Shown: one piece after another, positions 36,443 through 46,243 of the stretch | Layout: every line of letters starts with the position of its first letter | Position numbering within the stretch: the stretch's first letter is position 1 | Assembly: GCA_903880015.1 (NCBI GenBank) | Contig: CAIRNS010000007.1 | Coordinates: forward strand, 184,489 to 248,488 | Direction of reading: 5' to 3' | Source of the DNA: an uncultured Elusimicrobia bacterium | GTDB taxonomy: Bacteria; Elusimicrobiota; Endomicrobiia; Endomicrobiales; CAIRNS01 | Length of the DNA stretch: 64,000 bases | Program-made: the position numbers and the translations under genes | The notes under the pieces: model-generated | Databases searched by the model: none | Told to the model about the DNA's origin: nothing | The model's input: only the letters and a program-made list of their open reading frames with translations

Positions 36443-36898
36443 ATGGGTGTTGTGGAAGATGTAGAAAAATTAGTGGCACCGCTGCTGGAAGCACAAGGGA
36501 TAGAGCTGGTAGATTTGCAGTGGGTTACCGAATCAGGGAAAAAGGTGCTGCGGGTGTTCATTGATAAGCCGAGCGGTATCAAACTGGCTGATTGCGGGAA
36601 CATGAGTGCCCTAATCAGCGCGGAGCTTGACGAAAAAAATACTTTGCCCGGCCAGTATCTTCTGGAAGTGTCGTCGCCCGGGATTGACCGTGTGTTAAAG
36701 AAAGAAAAGGATTTCGCGCGGTTTGTCGGAAAACGGGCCCGCATAGTCGGACAGGAACCGATCAACGGCCAGCGTAATTTTTGCGGTGAATTGAAATCAG
36801 CTGCCGGAGGCTTGGTAACGATAGATGATGTGACTAACGGGGCTGTGACTATTGCTTTCGGCAATATAGTCCGGGCGCGGCTTGATCCCGAAATATAA
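36443..36898 (+). CDS. rimP: Ribosome maturation factor RimP
   Basis: A 151-residue RimP. The N-terminal domain has APLLEAQGIELVDLQW and RVFIDKPSGI, the middle has LLEVSSPGIDRVLKKEKDFARF, and a small SH3-like C-terminal domain follows. It helps late 30S assembly. The ATG at 36443 is preferred to a TTG at 36434 because of GGGGG spacing. It leads the rimP-nusA-infB unit. Confidence 0.93.
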   Translation: MGVVEDVEKLVAPLLEAQGIELVDLQWVTESGKKVLRVFIDKPSGIKLADCGNMSALISAELDEKNTLPGQYLLEVSSPGIDRVLKKEKDFARFVGKRARIVGQEPINGQRNFCGELKSAAGGLVTIDDVTNGAVTIAFGNIVRARLDPEI

Positions 36899-36958
36899 AA
36901 TTTGTTGGATGGGTAAGGAATATAGCGAAATATTACGCTAATACTACGGAGGAGCAGG

Positions 36959-38299
36959 ATGTCAGAAAAAAGCGAATTGGTTTTGGCACTCGAACAGATA
37001 GAGAAAGATAAGGGCATAAAAAAAGAAGATATTTTAAGCGTTATTGAAAATGCGCTTGTTTCCGCATATCGCAAACATGTGGGGAAAAATGCGACGGTGG
37101 AAGCGTCCGTCAACCCGGACACCGGGGAAATGCTGGCATGGTCAATAAAAAAAATCGTTGTTGATGTGCGTAATCCTTCGGTTGAGGTCGCACTTGATGA
37201 GGCAAAACGCTTATCACCCGACGCTGAAATAGATGCAAATGTGCGTATTCCTTTGGACACGCAGGATTTTGCCCGTATTGCCGCGCAGACGGCCAAGCAG
37301 GTCATTGTTCAGAAGATCCGTGAGTCTGAACGCGAAACGCTGCTTGAAGAAATGAAAACAAAGATCGGCCAGATGGTGAGCGGCACGGTGTGGCGTTTTG
37401 CCAACCGCAATCTCATTGTTGATATCGGAAAAACAGAGGCCATTCTTCCGGCGTCCGAACAGGTTTTTCGTGAGAAGTTCAATCTTGGTCAGCATATCCG
37501 CGCGGTCATCGTCAAAGCCGAACGCTCGGTTCGCGGTCCGTCCATAGTGCTTTCTCGCAGTCACCCGGACCTTGTCCGGCGGCTTTTCGAAGTGGAAGTG
37601 CCCGAGATTTATGAAAAAATCGTCGAAATTGTGTCGGTTGTCCGGGATCCGGGAATGCGTGCCAAAGTCGCCGTAATCTCCCGCAATCCCAAGGTAGACC
37701 CTGTCGGCGCGTGCGTGGGGGTAAAAGGGGCGCGTGTAAAACCCATCATTGACGAACTTCAGGGCGAGCGGATTGACCTTATTCCTTTTTCCCTTGATAC
37801 GGCGAAATATATTGCGTCCTCCATCTCGCCGGCGAAAGTTGTCAGCGTTAGTATCATATCTGAGCAGGAACGCCGGGCAGAAGTGCTGGTTGCCGACGAT
37901 ATGTTGTCATTGGCTATCGGCAAGAACGGACACAATGTACGGTTGGCGGCAAAGCTGACCGGGTGGCATATAGATGTAAAATCCGATACGCAGCGCAAGC
38001 GGGACATTGAACAGAAATCCGCCGCAACCGCGGAGACCCTCGGGAAGCTGAAGGGGATTGGTGCAAAAACCGCTGAAGTGTTGACCAAGGCCGGACTGGC
38101 TAACATTGAAAAGCTGGCACATTCTCAGCCGGACGATTTGACAACGCTCCAGGGAATCGGATTGAAAACGGCCGAGAAAATCATTGAATCAGCAAAACTA
38201 TATTTGGCTGAAGCAGCTGCTGCGGCCGAAAGTGATAATCAGGGTACTGAAAAAGGGCTCAAAAATAATGAGGTGGAACATGGTGGCGAAAGTAAATAA
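36959..38299 (+). CDS. nusA: Transcription termination/antitermination factor NusA
   Basis: A 446-residue NusA. The N-terminal RNA-polymerase-binding domain is followed by an S1 domain (around GQMVSGTVWRF), two KH domains (including DPVGACVGVKGARVKPIIDELQGERID and LAIGKNGHNVRLAAKLTGW), and a C-terminal helix-hairpin-helix pair (about 365-425; LKGIGAKTAEVL and LQGIGLKTAEKI). The C-terminus differs from the acidic repeats of enterobacteria. SD GGAGGAG precedes the ATG. The 3' end overlaps infB by 20 nt. Confidence 0.95.
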   Translation: MSEKSELVLALEQIEKDKGIKKEDILSVIENALVSAYRKHVGKNATVEASVNPDTGEMLAWSIKKIVVDVRNPSVEVALDEAKRLSPDAEIDANVRIPLDTQDFARIAAQTAKQVIVQKIRESERETLLEEMKTKIGQMVSGTVWRFANRNLIVDIGKTEAILPASEQVFREKFNLGQHIRAVIVKAERSVRGPSIVLSRSHPDLVRRLFEVEVPEIYEKIVEIVSVVRDPGMRAKVAVISRNPKVDPVGACVGVKGARVKPIIDELQGERIDLIPFSLDTAKYIASSISPAKVVSVSIISEQERRAEVLVADDMLSLAIGKNGHNVRLAAKLTGWHIDVKSDTQRKRDIEQKSAATAETLGKLKGIGAKTAEVLTKAGLANIEKLAHSQPDDLTTLQGIGLKTAEKIIESAKLYLAEAAAAAESDNQGTEKGLKNNEVEHGGESK

Positions 38300-40631
38300 G
38301 ACAGTATCAAAAAAAACAGCTGACAAAGAAAAAACGGAAACGGTCAAGAAGAAAAAAACTATTGCGGCCCCGAAAACGGTGAAGGTCGCGGTTTTAAAAA
38401 CAGAGAAGACGGCGAAAGCTGTCCGTACTCCCGCTCTTAAAAAATCGCCGCCCAAAGTGGCGGTGCACAAAAAAGAAGTGGTTGTAATCCCGACTGATAA
38501 ATCGCTTAAAACAAAAACAATAAAGGCGCCTGTTGCGCCACCGGCTATCCCGAAGGATGTGGTAAAACCAGTAGTAAAAACCGTGGTAAAACATGCGGTT
38601 AAAACTGAGATTAACCCTGAGGTAAAGCCGGAAATTAAACATGCCCCTAAACCGGTTGTCGTTGCGCCGGCTGCCCCGGTCGTAAAAGCACCCGTAGTTC
38701 CTCATACAAAACCCGTTATCCCTGATATACCAAAACCTGTTGCCCCAGTGCATAAACCGCTTCCTGTTCCCGTGAAGGCACCCGTGCATGCTGTCGCTGC
38801 GCCAGTGATTGCGGCCCCAGTAGCTGTTGCGCCGGTCGTTCAAGCGCCGGCACCGGCGAAACCTGTTGTTGCGGCTGCTCAACCGGTAAAAATGAAGGGT
38901 GTTATAAAAATTAACGAACTCATTACCGTCAGAGAACTCGCTGAAAAGATGAATGTTCGCGTGGGGGAAGTTCTCAAGAGGCTGATGGGAATGGGCAGTA
39001 TGTGTACCATTAACCAGCGGATTGATTCCGATGTTGCGGTGCTTTTGGCCCATGAATTCGAATATGAAGCAAAGTTTACCTCGCTGTATTCCGACGAGGA
39101 GTCCATCGAAGAAGTTGAAGACGCTTCAAAACTTAAACCCCGGTGGCCGGTGGTCACCATCATGGGACATGTCGACCATGGCAAAACTTCGTTGCTTGAT
39201 GCAATTCGCAAAAGCCGCGTTGCGGAAGGTGAAGCGGGCGGGATAACCCAGCATATCGGCGCGTACAAAGTGAAAGTGAGAAATGGCGAGATTGCCTTTC
39301 TTGATACGCCGGGTCATGAAGCGTTTACCGCTATGCGTTCGCGGGGTGCTCAGGCAACGGATATCGTGATACTTGTTGTGTCCGCTGTTGACGGCGTTAT
39401 GCCGCAAACGGTGGAAGCGATTGATCACGCCAAAGCGGCGAATGTGCCGATTATTGTGGCGATAAATAAAATCGACCTGCCGACCGCTCAGCCGGCGCAG
39501 ATCAAACAGGAATTAAATAAGTACGGGTTAGTTGCCGAGGATTGGGGCGGGGACACCATTATGGTCGAGATATCTGCCCGCAAGAACATTAACATTGACG
39601 GACTTCTTGAAATGGTGGTGCTCAAAGCCGAAATGATGGAACTCAAAGCAAATCCCGACCAACTGGCTCGCGGGGTTATCATCGAAGCCAAACTTGACGC
39701 CAAGCGTGGGTCGGTTGCGACTTTGCTGGTGAAAACGGGAACCCTCCGAATCGGTGACAATATCGTAGTGGGGAACATATTCGGCAAGATTCGCGCGATG
39801 AGCGATGAACACGGCCAGCGCCTAAGCGAAGCTCCTCCGAGCACGCCGGTTGAAGTTCTGGGTATCAATTCGCCGCCTCAGGCAGGGGAAAAATTCGTGG
39901 TGGTTGAGCAGGAGTCGCAGGCACGCGAGATAGCTGAAGCCCGCGCTTCGAAAACGCGCGAGGATTCTCATCAGCGGCGGCATCATCTTTCCCTGGAAGA
40001 TATTTCCAGTGGCAAGTCAAAAGAATTGAAGATGATTTTAAAGACGGATGTGCAGGGTTCGCTGGGAGCGCTTGCTGATTCATTGGAACGCCTTTCGACC
40101 AGCGAGATTTCCCTGAAGATCATTCACAGCGGCGTCGGTGCGATCACGGAGTCTGATGTAACCCTGAGCGCTGCTTCAGACGCCATGATTATAGGATTCA
40201 ATTTGCGGCCCGACGCGCAGGTGGCAAAGATTGCCGACCGTGAAGGCGTCAGCATCCGGACATACCGTATTATTTACGAGATCATCGCCGATGTTAAGGC
40301 GGCCATGGAAGGACTCCTTGACCCATCAACCAAGGAAACCGTCGTCGGTAAAGCCCAGGTCAAACAGGCCTTCAAGGTTTCCAAGGTCGGGACAATATCT
40401 GGTTGTATGGTCATCGATGGAAAAATACTTCGCGGTGGCAAAGCACGGCTCCTGCGTGATAATGTCATCGTATTTGAAGGAAATATTTCTTCCCTGCGGC
40501 GCTTTAAAGATGATGCCCGTGAAGTTGAGAAGGGTTTTGAGTGCGGCATCGGTCTTGAAAACTTCTCCGACATAAAAACAGGCGACATCATCGAAGTGTT
40601 TATCCAGGAAAAGATCGCCCGAAAACTGTAA
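38280..40631 (+). CDS. infB: Translation initiation factor IF-2
   Basis: About 783 residues from the ATG at 38280, which has GAGGTGG in front; the frame is open to 38184 inside nusA. Residues 1-205 are a low-complexity Lys/Pro/Ala/Val-rich linker, then IF2_N ([16 protein letters not shown]), the GTPase domain with [16 protein letters not shown] and NKID, and the two C-terminal domains that bind fMet-tRNA. The proline/alanine-rich linker is long and repetitive, but length overall is normal. Confidence 0.97.
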   Translation: MVAKVNKTVSKKTADKEKTETVKKKKTIAAPKTVKVAVLKTEKTAKAVRTPALKKSPPKVAVHKKEVVVIPTDKSLKTKTIKAPVAPPAIPKDVVKPVVKTVVKHAVKTEINPEVKPEIKHAPKPVVVAPAAPVVKAPVVPHTKPVIPDIPKPVAPVHKPLPVPVKAPVHAVAAPVIAAPVAVAPVVQAPAPAKPVVAAAQPVKMKGVIKINELITVRELAEKMNVRVGEVLKRLMGMGSMCTINQRIDSDVAVLLAHEFEYEAKFTSLYSDEESIEEVEDASKLKPRWPVVTIMGHVDHGKTSLLDAIRKSRVAEGEAGGITQHIGAYKVKVRNGEIAFLDTPGHEAFTAMRSRGAQATDIVILVVSAVDGVMPQTVEAIDHAKAANVPIIVAINKIDLPTAQPAQIKQELNKYGLVAEDWGGDTIMVEISARKNINIDGLLEMVVLKAEMMELKANPDQLARGVIIEAKLDAKRGSVATLLVKTGTLRIGDNIVVGNIFGKIRAMSDEHGQRLSEAPPSTPVEVLGINSPPQAGEKFVVVEQESQAREIAEARASKTREDSHQRRHHLSLEDISSGKSKELKMILKTDVQGSLGALADSLERLSTSEISLKIIHSGVGAITESDVTLSAASDAMIIGFNLRPDAQVAKIADREGVSIRTYRIIYEIIADVKAAMEGLLDPSTKETVVGKAQVKQAFKVSKVGTISGCMVIDGKILRGGKARLLRDNVIVFEGNISSLRRFKDDAREVEKGFECGIGLENFSDIKTGDIIEVFIQEKIARKL

Positions 40632-40688
40632 TTTCGGATCTGAATTGTCATTAAAGACATTTGGTTGTCATTAATGATTCAAACTTGA

Positions 40689-40800
40689 TTGTCATCCCTG
40701 AATCTCATGACTCTCATCCCCGAATGATGGTATCGGGGATATGATTTACATAATAACAAGACCAAAACCATATTCCCGACTAAACCCTCGGGAATGACAG
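40689..40800. repeat. Composite inverted-repeat element between infB and rbfA
   Basis: A 112-bp segment bounded by TTGTCATCCC and, inverted, GGGAATGACAG. Inside are two hairpins: ATCCCCGA/TCGGGGAT (40716-40740) and ATTCCCGA/TCGGGAAT (40772-40795). Two extra TTGTCATTA motifs precede it (40645 and 40665). It resembles non-coding mobile-type repeats (MITE-like). No gene is seen in the 216-bp gap. Confidence 0.7.
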
Positions 40801-40847
40801 TAGTTTCGAGTTAAGAATACGACATTAGATGGATAGGCAGATACATT

Positions 40848-41237
40848 ATGCAAAGCTATAAAAGATCGGTGCGCGTCGCCGAATTAATTCAGCAGGAATT
40901 GGCGAATATAGTCAGGGACATCAAGAATCGTGAGATTGGCTTTACGACCATCACCACGGTGACACTGACCGATGATCTTCAGACTGCCCGGGCGTTCTAT
41001 TCAGTCATCGGAACGGAAGAGGAAACGCAAAAGACGGCAGTTGTACTCAAAGCGGCTGTCAAAGAAATTCGTCATGAACTTGCTGTCCGGTTGAATTTGC
41101 GCCGGACGCCGACGCTTGAATTTGTGTTCGATGAAACGCCGGTCAAGGCAGATCGCATATTTGAGCTTCTTGAAAAAATTAAATCCGAAGAACCCATCCA
41201 TGAAAAAGAACCCGAAGACGAAAACCCCGAAAATTAA
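40848..41237 (+). CDS. rbfA: 30S ribosome-binding factor A
   Basis: A 129-residue RbfA. The start SYKRSVRVAELIQQELANIV, the VTLTDDLQTARAFYSV strand, and the LRRTPTLEFVFDET segment fit the KH-like family. It acts in 16S maturation and cold adaptation. The acidic Pro/Glu-rich tail overlaps the next gene by 38 nt. Confidence 0.93.
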   Translation: MQSYKRSVRVAELIQQELANIVRDIKNREIGFTTITTVTLTDDLQTARAFYSVIGTEEETQKTAVVLKAAVKEIRHELAVRLNLRRTPTLEFVFDETPVKADRIFELLEKIKSEEPIHEKEPEDENPEN

Positions 41238-42198
41238 TAGGCCGCTGGCTGATATTGCCCGTGCGTTGCGTCGCTACGAAACTTTCTTTATTGCGGGGCA
41301 CATGAAGCCCGATGGCGATACCATCGGCACGGCGCTGGCGTTGGCGTCGCTTCTTAAACGTTTGGGGAAAAAAGCTTTTGTGTACAGCCGCGAAGAGGTT
41401 CCGGCGAATCTCTGCTTTATTCCCGGCGCACGGCGCATAGTGGTGACGGAAAAAGTCCGCCGGGAGTTTGATTGCGCGATTATTTTGGAATGCAAAGATC
41501 TGGCCCGCATGGGTGACTTGATAACGCCTGATCAGGTTCGCACGATTATCAATATCGACCATCACGCGGACTTTAATCCCTTCGGCGCTATCAATTATCT
41601 AGACTCGACGGCCTCGTCAAGCGCCGAGCAGGTGTTCGACTTATTTTCTTTTATGAAGATCCCGATTCATTGCAACGAAGCCGAGGGATTATATGTCGGG
41701 TTGGTCACCGATACCGGCCAATTTCAGCATGCCAATGCATCGCCGTCCGCGCTGAGAATGGGCGCCCGCCTTCTGGAAGTCGGCATCGTCCCGGATCATA
41801 TTTACGACAACCTTTACGCCAGCAATTCCCTTTCGTCCTTGCATCTGCTCGGATCTACCCTGTTGACGCTGGAAAAAACGGCGGATGGAAAAATTGCTGC
41901 GATGACTATTCCCCGCTCCTCATACCGGCGCACCGGCTCCGATGTGACCGAAACTGACGGGATTATCAATTTTGCGATGACGATGCCTGCGGTTGTCGTT
42001 GGTGTGCTCCTGCGCGAGACCGAAGTAAAGGGTCAGATAAAGGTAAGTTTGCGTGCGCGGGGTACTTTCAATGTCAATGCGGTGGCTCATCATTTCGGCG
42101 GCGGCGGACACAAAAAAGCCGCCGGATGCACCCTGACGGGGACGCTATCCTCGGTTAAAAAAACGATCATTGATTTCGTGGTGAAACAAGGGGTATGA
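41200..42198 (+). CDS. nrnA: DHH/DHHA1 phosphoesterase, NrnA-like
   Basis: About 332 residues from the ATG at 41200. The DHH domain shows GHMKPDGDTIGTALAL, NIDHHADF and LVTDTGQF; the C-terminal DHHA1 domain ends in HHFGGGGHKKAAG. Such enzymes degrade nano-RNA and pApA or c-di-AMP products. Position between rbfA and truB is the standard place for bacterial NrnA. The N-terminal basic extension overlaps rbfA, so a later start is possible. Confidence 0.88.
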   Translation: MKKNPKTKTPKINRPLADIARALRRYETFFIAGHMKPDGDTIGTALALASLLKRLGKKAFVYSREEVPANLCFIPGARRIVVTEKVRREFDCAIILECKDLARMGDLITPDQVRTIINIDHHADFNPFGAINYLDSTASSSAEQVFDLFSFMKIPIHCNEAEGLYVGLVTDTGQFQHANASPSALRMGARLLEVGIVPDHIYDNLYASNSLSSLHLLGSTLLTLEKTADGKIAAMTIPRSSYRRTGSDVTETDGIINFAMTMPAVVVGVLLRETEVKGQIKVSLRARGTFNVNAVAHHFGGGGHKKAAGCTLTGTLSSVKKTIIDFVVKQGV

Positions 42199-42896
42199 CC
42201 GATCCGGCATCCGGTTTTTTTGTTATCAATAAACCTTCAGGAATCACTTCGTTTACCGTCGTCAGAAATATCAAACGCGTTATGCAGGTAAAAAGGGTCG
42301 GCCATTGCGGGACGCTTGATCCGTTGGCGACCGGCGTGTTGGTGGTGGTTTTTGGCACGGCTACGCGGCGTCAAGCTGATTTTATGGCAATGCCGAAAAC
42401 CTATCGCGCCGTTGTCCGGCTAGGGACAAAAACTGATTCAGGCGACATAACCGGCGCAGTAACCGCTACCGCGGATACCGCACACCTGTCGTTTGATGCA
42501 ATTCGGGCTGTTGCCGCACGTTTTGTCGGCGATATTGAGCAGATACCGCCGATGTATTCGGCGCTTAAGTGGGGCGGCCGGCGTCTCTACGATCTTGCCC
42601 GCGAAGGGCGAACGGTGGAACGCGCCCCCCGGTCGGTGCATATTTCCGCTATAGATTGTGTCCGTTTTGAAGATCCTTTGGTTGAAATAGTTGTGGATTG
42701 TTCCCGCGGGACATATATCCGGACGCTGGCTGAAGATATTGGTGCCGCTCTCGGTTGCGGCGGGACCATTGAGAAACTCTGCCGTGAGAAAATTGGAATA
42801 TATTCGATAACAAATGCGCTTGACGGAGCTACGATTAATACTCTGTCTCGCGAAGAACTGTGTACGCATGCTCAGCCGATAGAGGGTTGCCAATGA
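42195..42896 (+). CDS. truB: tRNA pseudouridine(55) synthase, short form
   Basis: A 233-residue TruB. KPSGITSF, the catalytic-aspartate motif GHCGTLDPLATGVL, QIPPMYSALK, and the CSRGTYIRTLAEDIG segment are all present. It is about 70-80 residues shorter than E. coli TruB and stops after the catalytic domain, so the C-terminal PUA-type domain is missing. It makes pseudouridine 55 in tRNAs. ATGA overlaps with both nrnA and ribF show tight coupling. Confidence 0.94.
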   Translation: MTDPASGFFVINKPSGITSFTVVRNIKRVMQVKRVGHCGTLDPLATGVLVVVFGTATRRQADFMAMPKTYRAVVRLGTKTDSGDITGAVTATADTAHLSFDAIRAVAARFVGDIEQIPPMYSALKWGGRRLYDLAREGRTVERAPRSVHISAIDCVRFEDPLVEIVVDCSRGTYIRTLAEDIGAALGCGGTIEKLCREKIGIYSITNALDGATINTLSREELCTHAQPIEGCQ

Positions 42897-43765
42897 ACAT
42901 GAATGATACTGCGGTTGCCATTGGTACTTTTGACGGACTGCATCGCGGGCACCGCTCGCTGCTGCAGTCCTTGCAAGTCATTGCCCGCCGCCGTCATTTG
43001 CGCAGCGTGGTGGTTGCTTTGGAACGCCCGGTGCGCGCGGTTCCCGGCGTGTTGGCGACCGTCGAGGAAAAACAAGAATTATTGACGCAGTTTTCGTTGG
43101 ACGAAGTCATAATCGTGCCGGTGGACGACGCCTTAATCAAACAGTCAGCCATTACCTTTCTCAATGATTTTCTCAGTGAGACGCTGCACGCCCGTCATAT
43201 CGTTGTCGGCAGAAATTTTTCCTTTGGACACGCGCGGCACGGGACCGTTGACTGGCTGAGAGACAACGGTAAAGATTTGGGCATTCAATTGAGTGTCGTT
43301 GCGCCGGTGTGTTATCATCGCGCGGTCATATCGTCTTCGCGCATTAGGACATTGTTGCTGCGGGGGCAGGTGTCCTACGCCAACAAATTGCTCGGCCGGT
43401 TATATTCTTTTGAAGGTATGCCCGAACGCGGGCGGGGCGTCGGGCGGACGCTGGGGTTTCCCACCATCAATCTTGCGACGGCTCCGGGGAAAATAATTCC
43501 GCGCGGCGTGTATCTGTGCTGCGCGAGCCAGGGCGGACTGTGGCTGCCGGGCGTCATCAACATCGGCACGCGCCCTACATTTAATATCGCGGAAACGATT
43601 GTTCCTGAACTTCATCTGCTCGATTTTTCCGGTGTGTGGGAAGATAAACCGACGCGCGTATATCTTATGAAGCATATTCGCAACGAAATACGCTTCAAAA
43701 ATAAAGCAGAATTGATGAATCAGCTGGCTGCCGATGTTCTTGCCGCGCGGCATTTTTTCCGCTAA
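42893..43765 (+). CDS. ribF: Bifunctional riboflavin kinase/FMN adenylyltransferase
   Basis: About 290 residues. The FAD-synthetase domain starts with IGTFDGLHRGH and has the VVGRNFSFG loop and ISSSRIR. The C-terminal flavokinase domain has GRGVGRTLGFPTINL and INIGTRPTF, and ends with RNEIRF. It makes FMN and FAD. The ATG at 42893 overlaps the truB stop (ATGA); the N-terminus is a few residues shorter than usual. Confidence 0.95.
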   Translation: MNMNDTAVAIGTFDGLHRGHRSLLQSLQVIARRRHLRSVVVALERPVRAVPGVLATVEEKQELLTQFSLDEVIIVPVDDALIKQSAITFLNDFLSETLHARHIVVGRNFSFGHARHGTVDWLRDNGKDLGIQLSVVAPVCYHRAVISSSRIRTLLLRGQVSYANKLLGRLYSFEGMPERGRGVGRTLGFPTINLATAPGKIIPRGVYLCCASQGGLWLPGVINIGTRPTFNIAETIVPELHLLDFSGVWEDKPTRVYLMKHIRNEIRFKNKAELMNQLAADVLAARHFFR

Positions 43766-43773
43766 CGGCGGTA

Positions 43774-43802
43774 TTTACTTTGTTCTCGCAATTTAGTATC
43801 AT
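43774..43802 (+). promoter_or_regulatory. Possible promoter of rpsO-pnp
   Basis: TTTACT (43774-43779), 17-bp spacer, TATCAT (43797-43802). Downstream, an 8-codon ORF (43816-43842, MEHTRKGK) ends two bases before the rpsO ATG and covers its AAGGGGAAG ribosome site; that may be chance. Confidence 0.45.
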
Positions 43803-43843
43803 TTACAAAATAAAAATGGAACACACACGAAAGGGGAAGTAAG

Positions 43844-44104
43844 ATGGAATTCAACAAGAAAACGATTGTAGAGGAATTTAAGACGCACGGTACCGATACC
43901 GGATCGCCCGAAGTACAGATAGCGGTTTTGACCGGGCGCATCAACTATTTGGCGGGGCATTTCAAGAAGTTCCCCAAGGATTTTGGTTCTCGCTTCGGAT
44001 TCCTTAAACTTATCGGCCAGCGCCGCCGTTTATTGGAATACCTCAAGAAGCACAAACAGTCCGCCTACAAGACAATCATTGAAAAATTATCGTTGAGAAA
44101 ATAA
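43844..44104 (+). CDS. rpsO: 30S ribosomal protein S15
   Basis: An 86-residue S15. The THGTDTGSPEVQIAVLTGRI motif, the HFKKFPKDFGSRFGFLKLIGQRRRLLEYL helix region, and a basic C-terminus match the family. It is a primary 16S-binding protein. AAGGGGAAG precedes the ATG. It is followed 12 nt later by pnp, the classic pair. Confidence 0.97.
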   Translation: MEFNKKTIVEEFKTHGTDTGSPEVQIAVLTGRINYLAGHFKKFPKDFGSRFGFLKLIGQRRRLLEYLKKHKQSAYKTIIEKLSLRK

Positions 44105-44116
44105 AAGGAGTATTGC

Positions 44117-46195
44117 GTGAATATCGAAAAGAAAACAATAGACATCGCAGGGAAAACCCTGACGGTTGAGACGGGGTTGATGGCAAAACAGGCCAACGGT
44201 TCATGTTTGGTCCGTATGGGCGACACAGCGATTCTGGTAAATGTGGTTGCTTCCCGGACGCCGAAATTAAATTGCGATTTTTTACCGCTGACGGTTGATT
44301 ACCGCGAGCGGACCTATGCCGCCGGAAAGATTCCGGGCGGTTTTTTTAAACGCGAAACACGGCCGCGCGATGGCGAGATCATCGTCAGCCGCTTGATAGA
44401 CCGCAGTATCCGCCCGCTGTTCCCTGAAGCGTGGCATAACGATACGCAGGTGGTGGCGATTCTGTTGTCCTACGACAACGAGAACGACCCCGATGTTATA
44501 GCTCTTAACGGCGCGTCAATCGCGCTGATGTTGTCCGATGTTCCGTTCTTTACGCCGATATCGGCGGTACGGATCGGGCGGCTTAACGGAAAACTTATCG
44601 TTAACCCGACTATTGCGGAACAGGAAAATTGCGATCTTGACCTGGTGGTCAGCGGAACGCAGGACGCCCTGGCGATGGTTGAAGCGGGCGCGAAGGAATT
44701 GTCTGAAACCGAGATGCTTGAAGCGTTGAACCTTGCCCACGCTGAAATTAAAAAATTGTGCGCGTTTCAGCTGACTTTCCGCGGCAAAGCGAAAATGACT
44801 CCGGTGGAACCGGCCATTGATGCCTCTTTGCGCAGTGAAGTCGAAAAGCTCGGCGTGCCGAAAGCGGAACAGATTGTCACGATTGCCGAAAAATCAAGCC
44901 GCGATATCGCATGGGATACGGCAAAAAAAGAAATAACTGCCGCCGTCCTGGTGCAGTTTCCCGATCAAGGCGCCACCATCGGCGCCGTTCTGGAAGATAT
45001 ATTTTACCGCAAAGCCCGGGCATTGATACTCGGGAAGCGCATTCGTTCCGACGGCAGGAAGCTTGACGAGATTCGCCAGATTACCTGTTTGACCGGCATT
45101 CTCCCGCGGACGCACGGATCGAGCCTTTTCACCCGCGGTCAGACGCAGGCGCTGGTAATAACCACGCTGGGCACACCGCGCGACAGCCAGGTGATGGATG
45201 TTTTGGGTGGAGAATACAAAGAACGCTTTCTCCTTCATTATAACTTCCCGGGGTTTGCTACCGGTGAACCGAAACCGGAACGCTCGGCCGGCCGCCGCGA
45301 AATCGGTCATGGCATGCTTGCGCGCCGCGCGTTGCTGCCGCTCTTGCCGACCGCCGAAGAATTTCCGTACACGATTCGCATTGTTTCCGACATCCTTGAG
45401 TCAAACGGATCGTCGTCAATGGCTTCTGTCTGCGGCGGTTCCTTGTCCTTGTTTGACGCCGGCGTGCCGTTGAAGGCGTCATGCGCAGGTATAGCGATGG
45501 GATTGGTTAAAGAAGGCGACGATTACGCGATCCTGACGGATATCATGGGGATGGAAGACCATCTCGGAGATATGGACTTTAAAGTAGCCGGTACCCGCAA
45601 AGGTATCACGGCTTTGCAGATGGATATAAAGATTGCGGGAATAACCACCGCCATACTGGCGAAGGCATTGGAACAGGCGCGCGTGGGACGGTTGAATATT
45701 CTTGATACCATGGAATCATCGCTTGCCACGCCCCGTGCGGACCTTTCGGCCTTCTCGCCGCGTATGGTGACCGTGATGATACCGCAGGCAAAAATCGGCG
45801 AACTCATCGGGCCGGGCGGCAAGAACATCCGCCGCATCCAGGAAGAATCGGGTGCCGAGGTCAATATTGAAGAAGATGGCCGCGTGTTTATTTCCAGCAC
45901 GGATAAAAAAGCGGTCGACGCAGCGCGTGAGATGGTTGAAATGCTTGCCGTCGAAGTTGAAGTTGGCAAGATTTATCATGGCCGCGTGACGCGGTTGATG
46001 AATTTCGGCGCGTTTGTTGAAGTGTTGCCCGGCAAAGAAGGCCTGGTACATATTTCTCAGTTGGCCGAAGGACATGTGAAACGGGTTGAGGATGTGGTGC
46101 ATGAAGGCGACGAGCTTGATGTCAAATGCATCGAAATCGACGGCCAGGGCCGCGTCAACCTCAGCCACAAGGCAGTATTGCTCGAAAAAAAATAA
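44117..46195 (+). CDS. pnp: Polyribonucleotide nucleotidyltransferase
   Basis: A 692-residue PNPase with a GTG start and AAAAGGAG ribosome site. Two RNase PH domains are separated by an all-alpha linker; YRERTYAAGKIPGGFFKRE and DILESNGSSSMASVCGG are typical. A KH domain (IGELIGPGGKNIRRI) and an S1 domain (GRVTRLMNFGAFVEVLPGKEGLVHISQL) end the protein. It degrades RNA 3' to 5' using phosphate. Confidence 0.97.
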   Translation: MNIEKKTIDIAGKTLTVETGLMAKQANGSCLVRMGDTAILVNVVASRTPKLNCDFLPLTVDYRERTYAAGKIPGGFFKRETRPRDGEIIVSRLIDRSIRPLFPEAWHNDTQVVAILLSYDNENDPDVIALNGASIALMLSDVPFFTPISAVRIGRLNGKLIVNPTIAEQENCDLDLVVSGTQDALAMVEAGAKELSETEMLEALNLAHAEIKKLCAFQLTFRGKAKMTPVEPAIDASLRSEVEKLGVPKAEQIVTIAEKSSRDIAWDTAKKEITAAVLVQFPDQGATIGAVLEDIFYRKARALILGKRIRSDGRKLDEIRQITCLTGILPRTHGSSLFTRGQTQALVITTLGTPRDSQVMDVLGGEYKERFLLHYNFPGFATGEPKPERSAGRREIGHGMLARRALLPLLPTAEEFPYTIRIVSDILESNGSSSMASVCGGSLSLFDAGVPLKASCAGIAMGLVKEGDDYAILTDIMGMEDHLGDMDFKVAGTRKGITALQMDIKIAGITTAILAKALEQARVGRLNILDTMESSLATPRADLSAFSPRMVTVMIPQAKIGELIGPGGKNIRRIQEESGAEVNIEEDGRVFISSTDKKAVDAAREMVEMLAVEVEVGKIYHGRVTRLMNFGAFVEVLPGKEGLVHISQLAEGHVKRVEDVVHEGDELDVKCIEIDGQGRVNLSHKAVLLEKK

Positions 46196-46243
46196 TACCA
46201 GAGTTTATATTTTCCTGAGTTGCAATGGGTAGGAGCGATAGCG

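Noticed and set aside
36418..37305. 295-codon minus-strand reading frame
   Set aside because: It lies antisense to rimP and the start of nusA, which are certain genes; Ser-rich composition is typical of shadow frames.
38394..39053. 219-codon minus-strand frame rich in Asn, Arg and His
   Set aside because: It is the mirror of the repetitive Lys/Pro/Ala linker of infB.
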